From Galeruca laticollis (Eukaryota > Arthropoda > Insecta > Coleoptera > Chrysomelidae): 64,000 nucleotides of DNA. The notes under the pieces were generated by a model. The model had not been told where the DNA came from. It did no database searches and worked only from the letters and a program-made list of their open reading frames with translations. Below, piece by piece: positions 11,751-22,447 of this stretch. The translations under genes and the position numbers were made by a program. Each line of letters opens with the position of its first letter. Positions within the stretch are counted from its first letter, which is position 1. Location: positions 61,954,551 to 62,018,550 of the forward strand of contig OY998180.1 of assembly GCA_963921935.1 (NCBI GenBank). Direction: 5' to 3'.

Positions 11751-13692
11751 TGTTATTGTGAAAAAATAATGCTACACCCTGTATATCAAATAATGAAGAA
11801 TTAAGATTATGTATTGTAATCTAAAAGAATTTTTTTTAAGTCAAAATATTTTTTTTAAACATTTGAATGGTGACAATCTGTACGATCCACTATTCGATAG
11901 AGAAGACATACAGAAAGGACAGACTGTATAATGTAGGGATAATTGCGAATAGGTGTGATAAACAATTTATATGAAATAAATTACCTAACGAAACTTTTAT
12001 CAAAGAGATCAAGTATCAAAATTTGTTCATAATAAGAAACTAATAATGCTTTATTCTGTAAAGTCAAGCTAATCTCGTAATATTTGTTGATTAAGACATT
12101 AAAATGAGATAGTGTAGATGTTTATACATAACAGAGCAGGAAAATATAAAATAATGTGAATTTCAGAGAACATGACTTATAAAGAAAACGAATTTTCATT
12201 TTGCATACATATTTAAAGGTAACAGCTGTCATCTATTAAAACATTATGAATATTCATTTGACATACATACTTAGAGGTTAGGAAATGTCATTTTAACAAT
12301 ACTAAGAAATATTATTGAATGAAAATAATATAGGAAGTCTAAGCAATTAAAAACCTTAGAATATAATATCATGATATAATGGATGAACATTCCACTGGTT
12401 GAAATGAAGAATTTGAGTTATAAAATAAATAGTCAAATTTGATTGGTTAATAAACATTTAAAAAAGATCACATCGGCGACAACTGTGTTGCTAACGAAAA
12501 AAAAATCAGAATGTGAGAAAGTTGTTGATTATGGGGGCTATTGACTAGTAGGTTTTCTTTTTGGGAAGAGATTTTTGGAGCAGCAAAATTTTTTGGGTAA
12601 AGTAAATTGAAATCATTTGGAAGACAAAATTTGAATATAGAATTTAAAACAAATACATTATACTTACAAGAGATATATCAGTGTAAGTAGTTTAGTTTAT
12701 ATAAATAATAAAAAAAGGAATTGTTGAATGTTGTAAAACACTAATCATGAATTTTATTTTATAAAATGGTGTCTTGTGTCTGGTGGAAGTAAAATAGCCA
12801 AATTAGTTTTCGAAGAACATTGAATAGTGGAATTTGTGTGAGCTGTTTGGACTTTGAAAGAAATACAGCATCGATTCCTGTTTTGGTAGAAGCAGAATGC
12901 CAACAGGGAGCTTTTCCAGGAGGAGAATCTGGAACAAACAGAAATCGTGAAGTAAATAAGGTAGTACAAGTTAGTTTATTAATGTATTAAGAGGTCAAGC
13001 GTACTTACTAATTTGTAAAAAAAAAACTAAAATTTTGTGATGCATAGACGCTGTTAAGAGTGTATTTCGCCGTTTTCTGAAAGTCAAATGTTTATGAAAT
13101 TATATAACTGTATTTTAATATTATAATAATATCTCACCAGAGTGCGTGTGATTTGTATGAAAGAGTCATCCTTTTAGATAGTTGATTTTCTTAAAAAAAA
13201 AACACTTGTAAAAGTGTAGTGTATTTATTTTCATTAAATTAAATATTGTTTTTCCTTTTGAAGAACGTTTTTTTAAATTACTTGAGTTAATCATTTCATC
13301 TGGTGATTTGTGCACCATCTACTTACCACAGGAAGAAGCTCTGAATGAAATCGATTGAACTATGCAGATATTTTTTAAGTAGGACAGGACCGTATTTAAT
13401 TTGAAATCATTAAAAAAGTAACATATTCTGATTAACAAATTTATTTTTAAAAATATAAAGCATTTATTAACTTTGGCGCAAACATATATAAAATTATAAA
13501 ATCATTTTATTTAAAATACTTGAACTCTACCCTGAGATGAGAAGTTTTCATGTTGGTTAAATAAACTGTTTATCATACATATTAAATCCTCAACATACCG
13601 GGCAAATTAAACTATTTTCTCACCCAATTCTATTCATAATAATATGTCGGCCCAACGTAGGGCAAATTAAATTCCCATATAAAATAAACTAT

Positions 13693-13697
<5 letters not shown>
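11751..13697 (+). repeat. 3' LTR of Gypsy element 1
   Basis: Begins TGTTATTGTG after the polypurine tract and matches 6683-8629 throughout. It ends in CTATAATAA and runs straight into a TA tract. Confidence 0.9.

Positions 13698-13728
<31 letters not shown>
13698..13728. repeat. (TA)n microsatellite
   Basis: TA tract abutting the 3' LTR of element 1; the counterpart is the tract at about 6671-6684. Confidence 0.95.
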
Positions 13729-13730
<2 letters not shown>

Positions 13731-14408
13731 AATTATATCCACCCCATGATATCCCCTCATCATCATCTCGTCCGGAAGAACGGTGATCGCCTCATCACCC
13801 CGGTCCAGGCAGAACGAAATGGTAAAGTACCCCAGAAAAAGTACTCCCCCAGGAAAATGAAAGTATCCAAAAAGAAAGGCGTCCTTCCAGGAAAACCCTT
13901 AAATGTGCAGATAACATTGAATTACTAAAATGTTATCATCAACGATGAAACTATTAATTGACTGAACTAGCTTAAGGCTATATGTACAGACTATCAACAC
14001 CAGATATGTTGTTAAAATAAGATGAAAATAATAGCGAAAGTGAAATTGAAGATTTCTCCCAAAGAGTTATTATCTGATATACTGAAGTATTGCCTCTGCG
14101 GCATAGAAAAATTTTATTTACATATGGAACCAGAAAATGCTTCTTCCCTAGTGCTCTACTAATGGAGTTACAGTTTTACTTGAAAAACAGGAATTTCTAC
14201 TATGTGAATAAAATATATACAAAATCTAAGCGATAACTGAGAAATTAATCTTATGCATCGCAACTGATTGACAAAATGAAAAATTACATTAATCAGCCAA
14301 GAATTATCTGATATGTAATCACACGTTAATGCAGTACGTAGAGGTAATAAACAGAATGATACATTTCAACTAAGAATATTGCAAGTACATGTACCGATAA
14401 CCTATAAG
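13729..14408. other. no gene recognised
   Basis: The first 200 bases are more GC-rich and hold a 60-codon frame (13746-13928, Lys/Pro-rich) without any known domain. The rest is AT-rich and featureless. Confidence 0.5.
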
Positions 14409-16283
14409 TTGTAACGATGTTACTATTTTTTTTCGTTCCGACATTCCACTGTATATATTTTATTTCTCATTTCATTAGTATTATTATTAAGTTACGTTAT
14501 TATTTACTTATACACCCCTCTTTCATCAAAAGCTGTAAATTTATTTGTTCTTGATAATTTTTAAATATGTATATTGATACATCCGGTATATATTTAATAT
14601 GTATTTCTCACTGCACCGTTCGCGCTTGTCAGTCGACGCCGTTCTTAAGATTGTTAAGTAGGGAACCTCCTGAGTGGGGTCGAGAAAAGAATTTATAAAA
14701 CCGGCAAACGGGACGGAATAGCTCTCTTTTACTTTTGTGCTCCGTTAGCTCGATAGCTCTGACAGTTCCGCCGTTTTCCGCCGTAACCGAAACGCCGACT
14801 GATTTTTGCCAACGAGGTAAGCGAATTTAGAAATTATTTTATAAATCATTCTTCTGGTGTTGAAATTCATTTTGCTCCTAGCGTTTTAGTAACTGTATTA
14901 TTAGATTTTATTTTTGCTTATTGCTTGTTCAATTTGAGTGATTTTCCGCGTATTTGTGTACGATTCCGAAGTAAGAATATACTGTTGGCTTTAACTTCAG
15001 GGGAAAAGAAATATAATTGGAAAACTCCCATGCATTCTCGCTGCAAAGCAGGTGAATTCTTGGGGGATTTTCAAGGTATTTCGGGAATCCCAATTCTGGT
15101 ATACAACACTAGGGAAAGGAAATACCGTTGGGAAACCTTCAAGCATTCTCGCTGCAAAGCAGGTAAATTCTTGAGGGATTCTCAAAGTATTTCGGGGGTT
15201 TGCTCAATCTAGTACCATAGGCCTTGGTAGCGTAACTTAAAAATATTTGATAATAAGCAACTTGGAGGAGTCTCGTCTGTGTTCGCTGCCATAGCAGGGA
15301 CATCTTCGAGGGTTTTCCAAGGCGTGAAACGAAATAATCTCACGAGCGTTCGCTGCCATAGCAGGTTCGCCAGGGAGAGGTTTTCGGATTCTGCCGGCTT
15401 ACTGTTCTTTGAGCGATTGATTTAGCACCAACGGCCGGGGTAAAATCCGCACAAAACCGAGGGAAATTTATTAGTTACCGCTGTTTTATTCTAGGCCTTG
15501 GTAGCGTGACTTTAAAATATTTGATAATAGTCAACTTGGAGGAGTCTCGTCTGTGTTCGATGTCATAGCAGGGACATCCTCGAGGGTTTTCCAAGGCGTG
15601 AAACGAGATAATCTCACGAGCGTTCGCTGCCATAGCAGGTTCGCCAGGGAGAGGTTTTCGGATTCTGCCGATTAACTGATCGTTACACGATTGATTTTAG
15701 CACCAACGGCCGGGGAATATCTGCATAAAAAACTGAGGAAATCAATTATTTACCGTTTCTTTTATCTTAAACCGTACACAAATGCCAAGAAACACTCCCG
15801 TAAAACACTGCTAGTGCCTTGATAACGCTTTCTCTGTGTAATTCTCACCGTACTGCTAGTAAATTTTCGCTGATTTTCACCGGCGATTGCCGAAAACTAT
15901 TAAAGCTTTGCACGTTAGGTTTGTAAGCGTAAAACATTTATTCTGTAATAAAGTGCTTTGGTCTTGGTTGTAATTTAGTATAAATCGCAAATACTGAAGG
16001 GTTTTCATCAATATTGAGTTAATTTTAAATATATAGTTACGTGGTTCGTTTTATTTCCTTTACCCAAATTATTTCGAAGCCGAATAAATTGTAAAATTTT
16101 ATAAAGCACATGTAGTTTCATTTTCCGATAGTGATAAACAATTAAAGCCTGTTTCCCACTTCGCACGACATAGAGGTCAAGAACAACAGACCCCTGGAAA
16201 TACTTCACCTCCATCTGTTGCTACCCCGGTAACTCTTGACGCTACCATTTCCGAGAGTTCGGTGGAGTGAACCATCCCAAAAA
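14409..16283 (+). repeat. candidate LTR with internal 274 bp duplication
   Basis: A possible LTR starts at TGTAACGATGTTACT and is followed by a primer-site-like TGGCGCCCGAG at 16284. In between lie a TATA box (TTTATAAAA, about 14692), a GC-rich leader with a donor-like GAGGTAAGC at about 14814, two ~274 bp repeats (starting at about 15221 and 15495), and AATAAA near 15950. The pair of this LTR and any gag or pol are not in the window, so it could be a solo LTR or a cut element. A promoter plus first exon of a host gene is the alternative. Confidence 0.35.
15035..15640 (+). repeat. CTGC-NNN-GCAG mini-hairpin repeats
   Basis: The motif TCGCTGCAAAGCAGG or TCGCTGCCATAGCAGG occurs at about 15040, 15150, 15285, 15350 and 15620. 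A damaged copy lies at about 15560. Each can fold as a CTGC/GCAG hairpin and each is followed by a purine-rich or TTCG stretch. They recur at both short (~110 bp) and 274 bp spacing. Confidence 0.6.
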
Positions 16284-16668
16284 TCTGGCGCCCGAGAAAA
16301 TCTGGTAGACAGTAAAGCCGCGGGTGTCATAGTGACGTCCGTAATTCTTCTGAGGAAAGGAAGTACGTCGCAAAGTAATATGCTAATCACTCGATCAGAC
16401 AATATAAAAACTACTTGACATCTATTACCTATTCTTTGAGAACGAAACTCATGTGAAGAATATCAAATATACAATCATAAGTAGAACACAGTTAGGAAGT
16501 AGCCATAAAAAATACATAGATATTTTTTTGTGGTTCAAAACGACAAAAATACCCTTGAACTGCACAAAAATAATATTACTTCAAAACGAATTAAAATATA
16601 TTATTAGTTACAAATTTAAATTCTTTTCTCTAATAGAAAATGAGTGAAAAATATCTAATCATACTTTG

Positions 16669-16722
<54 letters not shown>

Positions 16723-18724
16723 AACCATATATGTTATATACGAAAGAGTATCAGCTGTTTGAAAATATTTTGCTTATTATTTGAAATGAATTGAAACTAT
16801 GTAGTTAAAAACACATCAAGAAGAAACACAACCATAAGTAAAAATGCATATGAAATCAGAATGTATTAAATCATTTGTTTATTATAATTAAAAGAACAAC
16901 AATAAAATAAAGAAATTACCTTAATAATTGTCTTTAGTTAGAAAATGCTTAACAAGTATAATGGTGAACATGGAATCTGCCCAAATATAGATGATTAGTT
17001 GTCATGAAGAAATCAGCTGTTTCACCTGAAATTAAACAAGTTTAGTTATCTGATTTAATAAGTAGTTAGTTGAAACAGTAATAATATAAATCAAATTCAT
17101 ATGTAGTATTAAGAAATAGATAAATTTATAATAGAAACATATCAAGACATAAAGATAATTTATATGTGATGATGTATATAAAATTTTATGAAATTAATGA
17201 ATATTAAATGATGATGGATTCAAAGAAATATGTGCTACTAAAGAATTTAAATAGTATAAATAATCAGAGCAAAAGATCTTATAAAAGAATTTATGTTCAT
17301 AAAAATAAATGTTATTTACAAATTATCATATGTATATATGTCAAAACAAAATTAGACATTGCCATGTCGACATATAAAAGGAATTTCGCTAACAGTAAAA
17401 GATTTGTTCTATTGAAATTAGTTGAACAGTAAAAGAAAACAGATACTTTTCGGGTGAAATTTACATTTATATATATTTTCAAAAAAACTCCTAAAGTGTA
17501 GCAATTGTGAAATAGTTCGACATCTCCAGAAACAATGTGATTGGTGGAAAGTGACATGACAAATTTCGATTAACTAAAATTTAACAAAAAACTTATTGAT
17601 AATTAGTGTGCCTAGAAACAATATATTGGTTGTTGATCAAAAAATTGACGATCAAATAGAAGCGTAGGGAGTTGGTTCTTGGCGTCGAAATAGTGAGGAT
17701 GTGATAAGAAACTTTTCCCGAAATTTCATGTTAAATAACAAATTTTCATAATAAAAGCCACAAATTCTTAACAAAGATAAAACCTAGAACATTTACAAGT
17801 ATTTATAACCAGTTTTTCCCGTGAGAATATCCAAATTTCTCAATAAATCGAGGCTAGAACTTCGGAAGGCGTAGTCCTGTATCCAGACGGGATATATCTC
17901 CAGAATCCAGGCATCAGGTCAGTGCTTCTTTAGGTATTATTGGCCAATAATAAGAATAATAACTCTTGAGTATAAATTCAGTGACTATTTTCATGTATAT
18001 ATAAGAATTTTTGCGTCTTTATGATCGATCTATAAAAGAGAAAAAAGACTTTATGTATTTTATTCACTAGACAAATTCTAAATATAATATAAAAAGGCTT
18101 ATTTTATGATATAATAATGCTTGTACTTACGTATTTTAAAATCATATAAGAGAGATGCATCTTATTTCATTCACATAATTTTCCATTTGTATATATAAAT
18201 TTTGTAACATATTTCTTCCAACAATTTATTTAGTGTATGTATATAATTCTCAACGTAAATTCTTTTATGCAAATCCATCAGCATTGTTCTAAAGGAAATG
18301 ATGGTATGTATCTAATATTTACGTAGGTGCAGAGCGTCATTAAGAAACGTTCGTTCCGTTTCGATTATGTTCGTTATTAGTTGGGCATGCGCATAAGATA
18401 GTGTATATTCTTGATAATTCTGTGTTGGTAAATTCCATAGGCGTAACCGTTTTGATCAAAAAATATATTTAAATATAAAAATTTCATTATAGAATTAAAT
18501 GATTGAAAATATTATGTTTTGTGTTTTTTTTTATCCAGAATGAGCGAAATATCTCTAAACAAAGCCAGGACTCAAAGAGTAGAGGAAGTCTCATGCTCCC
18601 GAACCAATATTATATAATAAATAATAAAATATATCAAATAAATAATTACTGAGCTAGCCACACAAAAATTCAAACAAATCTAAATAAAACTCATATCTAA
18701 TTAAATTAAAATATTAAAACCTTG

Positions 18725-18727
<3 letters not shown>
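16284..18727. other. no gene recognised; one (TA)n tract
   Basis: Apart from a TA tract at 16671-16720, I see no supported frame or repeat. Small frames (for example 17208-17432) lack domains and are typical chance frames of AT-rich DNA. Confidence 0.55.

Positions 18728-18770
<43 letters not shown>
18728..18770. repeat. (TA)n microsatellite
   Basis: TA tract immediately left of the minus-strand LTR element 2. Confidence 0.95.
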
Positions 18771-18773
<3 letters not shown>

Positions 18774-19110
18774 TTGTATAGGATTCAATAATTATTTATT
18801 ATTTGAAAAATAATTAAACATGTATACCAACTCTTTCAAAGGGTAGGGTTCTAGTGCGCCATTCAAATTTACTCTAATTATTGGTTTGTGAAATTAAAAT
18901 GAACAAAATTATGATTTCAGGAATTTTTTTAAAACATAGAAATTTACAAACAGAAAATGTGTACAGATATACTACAAAAAAATAAAACTACTGTTACTAT
19001 TGAACAATTAAAATGTTTTTTAAATAAAGGCCTTTTTTTTAATTTAGAGATCTCTAATATAATATTTTAAAATGGTACCTTTTATTTACTAGGTTTGTAT
19101 CCACTTCAAA

Positions 19111-19303
19111 CTAATCTTCATTTGGACATTTGATAAGCTGAGGACAAAGTTCTGAACAGTTTATTTCTTCTTCGCCTTTTGGACAATTAATGATTCCGTC
19201 ACATTTGTCTTTATACGGGTCGAAACATCTATCTATAGAAATATTACTGCAAGGGGTAGTTGATGAATTACAAATAGCACACCCCGTGAAATCAGAATGG
19301 TCT
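19111..19303 (-). pseudogene. captured LDLa repeat following CUB (copy A)
   Basis: In the frame one shift away from the CUB frame, the sequence reads Cys-rich: CSNISIDRCFDPYKD, then KCDGIINCPKGEEEINC, ending in a TAG at 19111-19113. The spacing Cys-Asp-Gly-x-x-x-Cys followed by Gly-Glu-Glu-Glu and Cys is that of the second half of an LDL-receptor class A repeat. An AATAAA follows within about 40 bases. CUB next to LDLa is a common order in animal extracellular proteins, which supports both calls. A frame break near 19300 separates the two. Confidence 0.6.
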
Positions 19304-19727
19304 GTTCAAACGAAATCTGCTGTTCTACAAATGTTTGTGGAATTGTAACAACCAGATCAATCCAAACACATAAAAACACTGGGTTATTATATTTTAAAGT
19401 TACGGAGAGTTTGTTTCTTGAAGATAGTACAACAGGTTTGGGTAGTATGTCGTTACTGCACACGTTCAATTGAATATTGTTGAAGTTTCTAATTGACAAG
19501 CACGTGGAATTTCTTGAGAAGTTCAATTTTAATATTCTTAATGTAGTTATTGTATTTTCTGGTGAAGGTATTACCCAATTACATAAACTATTACTGTTTC
19601 TGTCAGATGATATATACTGTATGTTTCCTTGTAATTCGAACGAGGTCGTTTCTCCACAATAATTCGAAAAGTTTGCGTAAATTAGCACGTTCTTCTTGAC
19701 GAGATCAATTATAATACCACTTTTCAC
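19233..19727 (-). pseudogene. captured CUB domain in LTR (copy A)
   Basis: A 164-codon frame whose residues ~18-125 follow the CUB pattern. NYCGETTSF gives the first Cys-Gly. About 29 residues later comes LCNWVI, the typical second Cys with Trp. Then STCLSI and LNVC supply the third and fourth Cys, and ILPKPVVLSSRNKLSVTLKYNN forms the late beta strands. CUB domains occur in secreted and membrane proteins and mediate protein binding. Upstream, in another frame (to about 19850), KFSIATRNVIDYDG looks like the end of a preceding CUB-like domain, with one frame break near 19735. No signal peptide is visible. I infer a decayed host-derived coding segment. An env gene is unlikely, because there is no fusion or furin motif. 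Confidence 0.65.
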
Positions 19728-20052
19728 TTTGACATTTTAAAAACCAACTGACTTTTTTGATTTCCATCATAATCTATCACGTTGCGGGTTGCTATCGAAA
19801 ACTTCTCTATATCGTATCAATTGTATAGATATAGTGTGATTAACGACGATTCACTGTTTATATTACCATGAATTTTTAAGCCGTATATGAAACATGAAAA
19901 TGACATTTTTGTATTAGAAATTAGCATATAGAGATAAAGATTTTTATACATATAAATATTAACATAACTTATTTACTATTTATTAAAATTCCTGAAATCC
20001 CTCGCATAAAATAACCTAATTACTAACTATATGAAAATTTAACGCGTTTCTT

Positions 20053-20286
20053 TTAAATTATTTTGAATTTCATTCTAATTTCATCGGATGCTTTTGAAAT
20101 TACATCATGTACTGCATTATTAATTTTAATCTCTATTGTATCTGAATCAGATCTCAATATTTTCGATTCTGATGGTTTAAAGAGTATATCGTCTGTTTCA
20201 ATATCTTTGGTCAGATTTTCTTCAGTATTATAGTGAGGATTTTGTTCACTGTTTTCACTATCAGCATCTATAATTAATTTAGACAT
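20053..20286 (-). CDS. 77-codon unknown frame in LTR (copy A)
   Basis: An acidic frame starting at ATG (MSKLIIDADSENSE), preserved with one residue change (D/V) in the other LTR. No domain is recognised. It lies upstream of the CUB segment in the same direction and could be the first coding exon of the captured gene, or chance. Confidence 0.3.
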   Translation of the reverse strand: MSKLIIDADSENSEQNPHYNTEENLTKDIETDDILFKPSESKILRSDSDTIEIKINNAVHDVISKASDEIRMKFKII

Positions 20287-20423
20287 GTTTTTTTTTTACA
20301 ATTTATAAATATTCGTTAAAATGATGGCTAATAAAGTACAAGATTGAAAAAATCAATATGACTTATTTCAGTAATACTGTTAATCCTTATTAAATTGAAT
20401 AGAACCAAATGAAAGTGCTTCAA

Positions 20424-20434
20424 CTCCCCCCATT
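20424..20434 (-). promoter_or_regulatory. polypurine tract of element 2
   Basis: On the minus strand AATGGGGGGAG lies directly before the 3' LTR start (TTGAAGCAC). Confidence 0.7.
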
Positions 20435-20640
20435 TATATTTTAATATATTCAAACTTATTTGATTATATTAAAATTTAAATCCTTCAATTTTTTAATAAT
20501 CTCAATTCAATAAATATGTTTCTTTCTCATTTGAATGAAATATCTTAATCTAAATATTTACATAAATTTTGATTCATAATATCATCAATTTCTCCCCCCT
20601 ATCCAATTTAAACTCCAAAACGTATATACATCTAACCTAT

Positions 20641-21306
20641 TTAATTTGACTGCTGATGATACTGGAATACACTCTCAATATTAAATACCCCCCTTATTAA
20701 CCCAGTATCTGGATGTGCCAGCTTATAGCTATTTTGAGCATTTTCATTTACCACTACGTATGGCCCTTCCAATGGTAATAATAACTTAGCACACATATTA
20801 TCTTTCCTTTTTGCAACTTGTAATGATTTAATTAAAACTAAATCTCCTTTCTGGAAAACCATTTTTCTTTTTCCCTTCTTGTTTGCTCTTTTAATGTATC
20901 GTTCTGCTTGTTTTTGTAATTTGTTATTCACTTTGTCAAGAATTTCCAACATATGCATGTCTCGGCTCACTATCCATTTTCTCTCTGGTAGCTGACCTGT
21001 CATTAAAAAGATAGGACATTCTCCTATAATACCATGAGGTGTGTGATTAAGGAATTTATCCACTTGTTTTAAATTATTTTCCCACTGATCATGTTGCTGA
21101 TGACATAATATTCTTAGATATTTTATTATTTCTTTAATATATCGTTCCGCAGGATTTGTTGATGGCTTTCGTACACTAATAAAATTTAATTTTATTTGAA
21201 TCTCTCGGCATATCCTTCCAAATTTGTCACTTTCAAAGTACGTCGCATGATCTAGTATGATAGTCTCAGGTTTCCCGAATTCTTCTATAATCTGCCATAT
21301 TTCCAA
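20641..21306 (-). pseudogene. integrase C-terminal part of Gypsy element 2
   Basis: A 221-codon frame holding the second half of a retroviral-type integrase. IILDHATYFES carries the second Asp of the DDE triad, and PSTNPAERYIKEI carries the Glu. Then come conserved C-terminal blocks (HQQHDQWENNL, LNHTPHGIIGECPIFL, KGDLVLIKS) and LEGPYVV of the GPY/F module. The HHCC zinc domain and first Asp are missing, so it cannot work. An upstream deletion joins it to duplicated non-coding sequence. Confidence 0.85.
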
Positions 21307-21310
21307 CTGT

Positions 21311-21563
21311 TTTTTATTCTACTCCGCCTAAACAACTTACATGGAACTGGATATGATTTTACTTTAACCTTTCTCAGTATTCTTCTCCTTTATTATATCC
21401 ATATTTTAATTAAGCAACCCTTAGTTACTTCGAAACTTTTTTATTCTACTCCGCCTAAACAACTTACATGGAACTGGATATGATTTTACTTTAACCTTTC
21501 TCAGTATTCTTCTCCTTTATTATATCCATATTTCAATTAAGCAACCCTTAGTTACTTCGAAAT
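21311..21563 (-). repeat. 127 bp tandem duplication at the pol deletion site
   Basis: Two nearly identical 127 bp units (landmark ATTCTACTCC at 21316 and 21443) lie where RT and RNase H should be. They may mark the repair event that removed the middle of pol. Confidence 0.8.
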
Positions 21564-21682
21564 TCTTTTTGTATACATCTTTAACAATTCATTTATAAAT
21601 TCATAATGTTCTTCTTCACAATCTGACGAATTACCATTACTTTTCACATCTTCTATTTATTCTATCTCACGCACATAATTAT

Positions 21683-22250
21683 TCACCATTCTAATTTCTT
21701 TTTATACAATCCTTCATATTTCATCATCAAAATCTTCACTTTCTCTTCATATTCCTTATTTCCACTCATTAACTCCAATTCTACCATAATTCCATTCCTC
21801 TTTATATTCCATAACTTCCTATTATCCTCTTCAATTGCCAATACTTCCATATTTACCTCCTTAAATTCAATTATTTTACCATTTAATTCTATATATCTAT
21901 TCAAAATCAATTATTTCCTTATATTTCATCAATACATCAATAACTATGTCTGTTTCTAACTTCTTCATCGACTATGCTTACATATCAACTTCTGTTTCAT
22001 CCTTTAATTCAATCTTTGTTATCATATATTTGCTTAGTTCATATAACTTCCGTCCGTTTGTTCCTATAAATGTAATTATTTCATCCTGTACATCTATTTT
22101 GTTGCTTAATTTCATTTCTATATTCTTTATCATTTCTTCTATCAAAGTTTCTAAAATCTCCTCTATTCTCACAATACTTGTTGTCATAAATTTTATTTCC
22201 ATTTCCATATATTCGTTTTTCATTTCTGTAACTTCTATTTTCATTTCCAT
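21683..22250 (-). pseudogene. decayed protease and RT-start region of element 2
   Basis: The piece at 21978-22250 ends in a stretch matching the retropepsin frame of element 1 after its active site (TNGRKLYELSK, then IELKDETEVDM). The piece at 21683-21910 carries the shared AIEEDNRKLWNIKRNG block and EYEEKVKILMMKYEG before RT. The DTG active site is not found. Frames are broken several times. Confidence 0.65.
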
Positions 22251-22447
22251 AATTCATATCAACATGTCTATCATTTCTTCTATTATCAATCCATGTTTAT
22301 ATAATTTCTATTTAAATATATTTTCAAATATTACTTGTTAATCATAAACCTTTTATTTACACATCGTTTTTATATCCCTTCCTTACCATGTACAATTCCT
22401 TTTCGTTTCTAGATTTCGTTCCTATAATCCTGTCATATAATTCAATT

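Larger units (their letters stand above)
6683..13697 (+). mobile_element. Gypsy LTR element 1, pol-deleted, non-autonomous
   Basis: Two direct repeats (6683-8629 and 11751-13697, exact offset 5068) bound a 3.1 kb interior. The interior has a tRNA-Lys-like primer site, gag, a retropepsin and the first segment of reverse transcriptase, and ends in a polypurine tract. The rest of RT, RNase H and integrase are absent, so the copy must have relied on enzymes supplied in trans. Both outer edges touch (TA)n tracts, so the insertion was at a TA run and the target duplication cannot be told from the microsatellite. The LTRs differ at very few sites by eye (for example 7843 G against 12911 C), so insertion was recent. 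Confidence 0.9.
18771..20423 (-). repeat. 3' LTR of Gypsy element 2
   Basis: On the minus strand it begins TTGAAGCACTTTC next to a G-rich polypurine tract and ends TATACAAAAC at the TA tract. It contains, in transcription order, a 77-codon frame, a CUB domain, an LDLa domain, a stop and AATAAA. Confidence 0.9.

Noticed and set aside
13746..13928. 60-codon Lys/Pro-rich frame
   Set aside because: No domain, no second copy, no regulatory context; probably chance in a GC-richer patch.
19233..19727. Reading the 164-codon LTR frame as an env gene
   Set aside because: It has no furin site, fusion peptide or transmembrane segment, it lies in the LTR and not between pol and the LTR, and its Cys pattern fits CUB.
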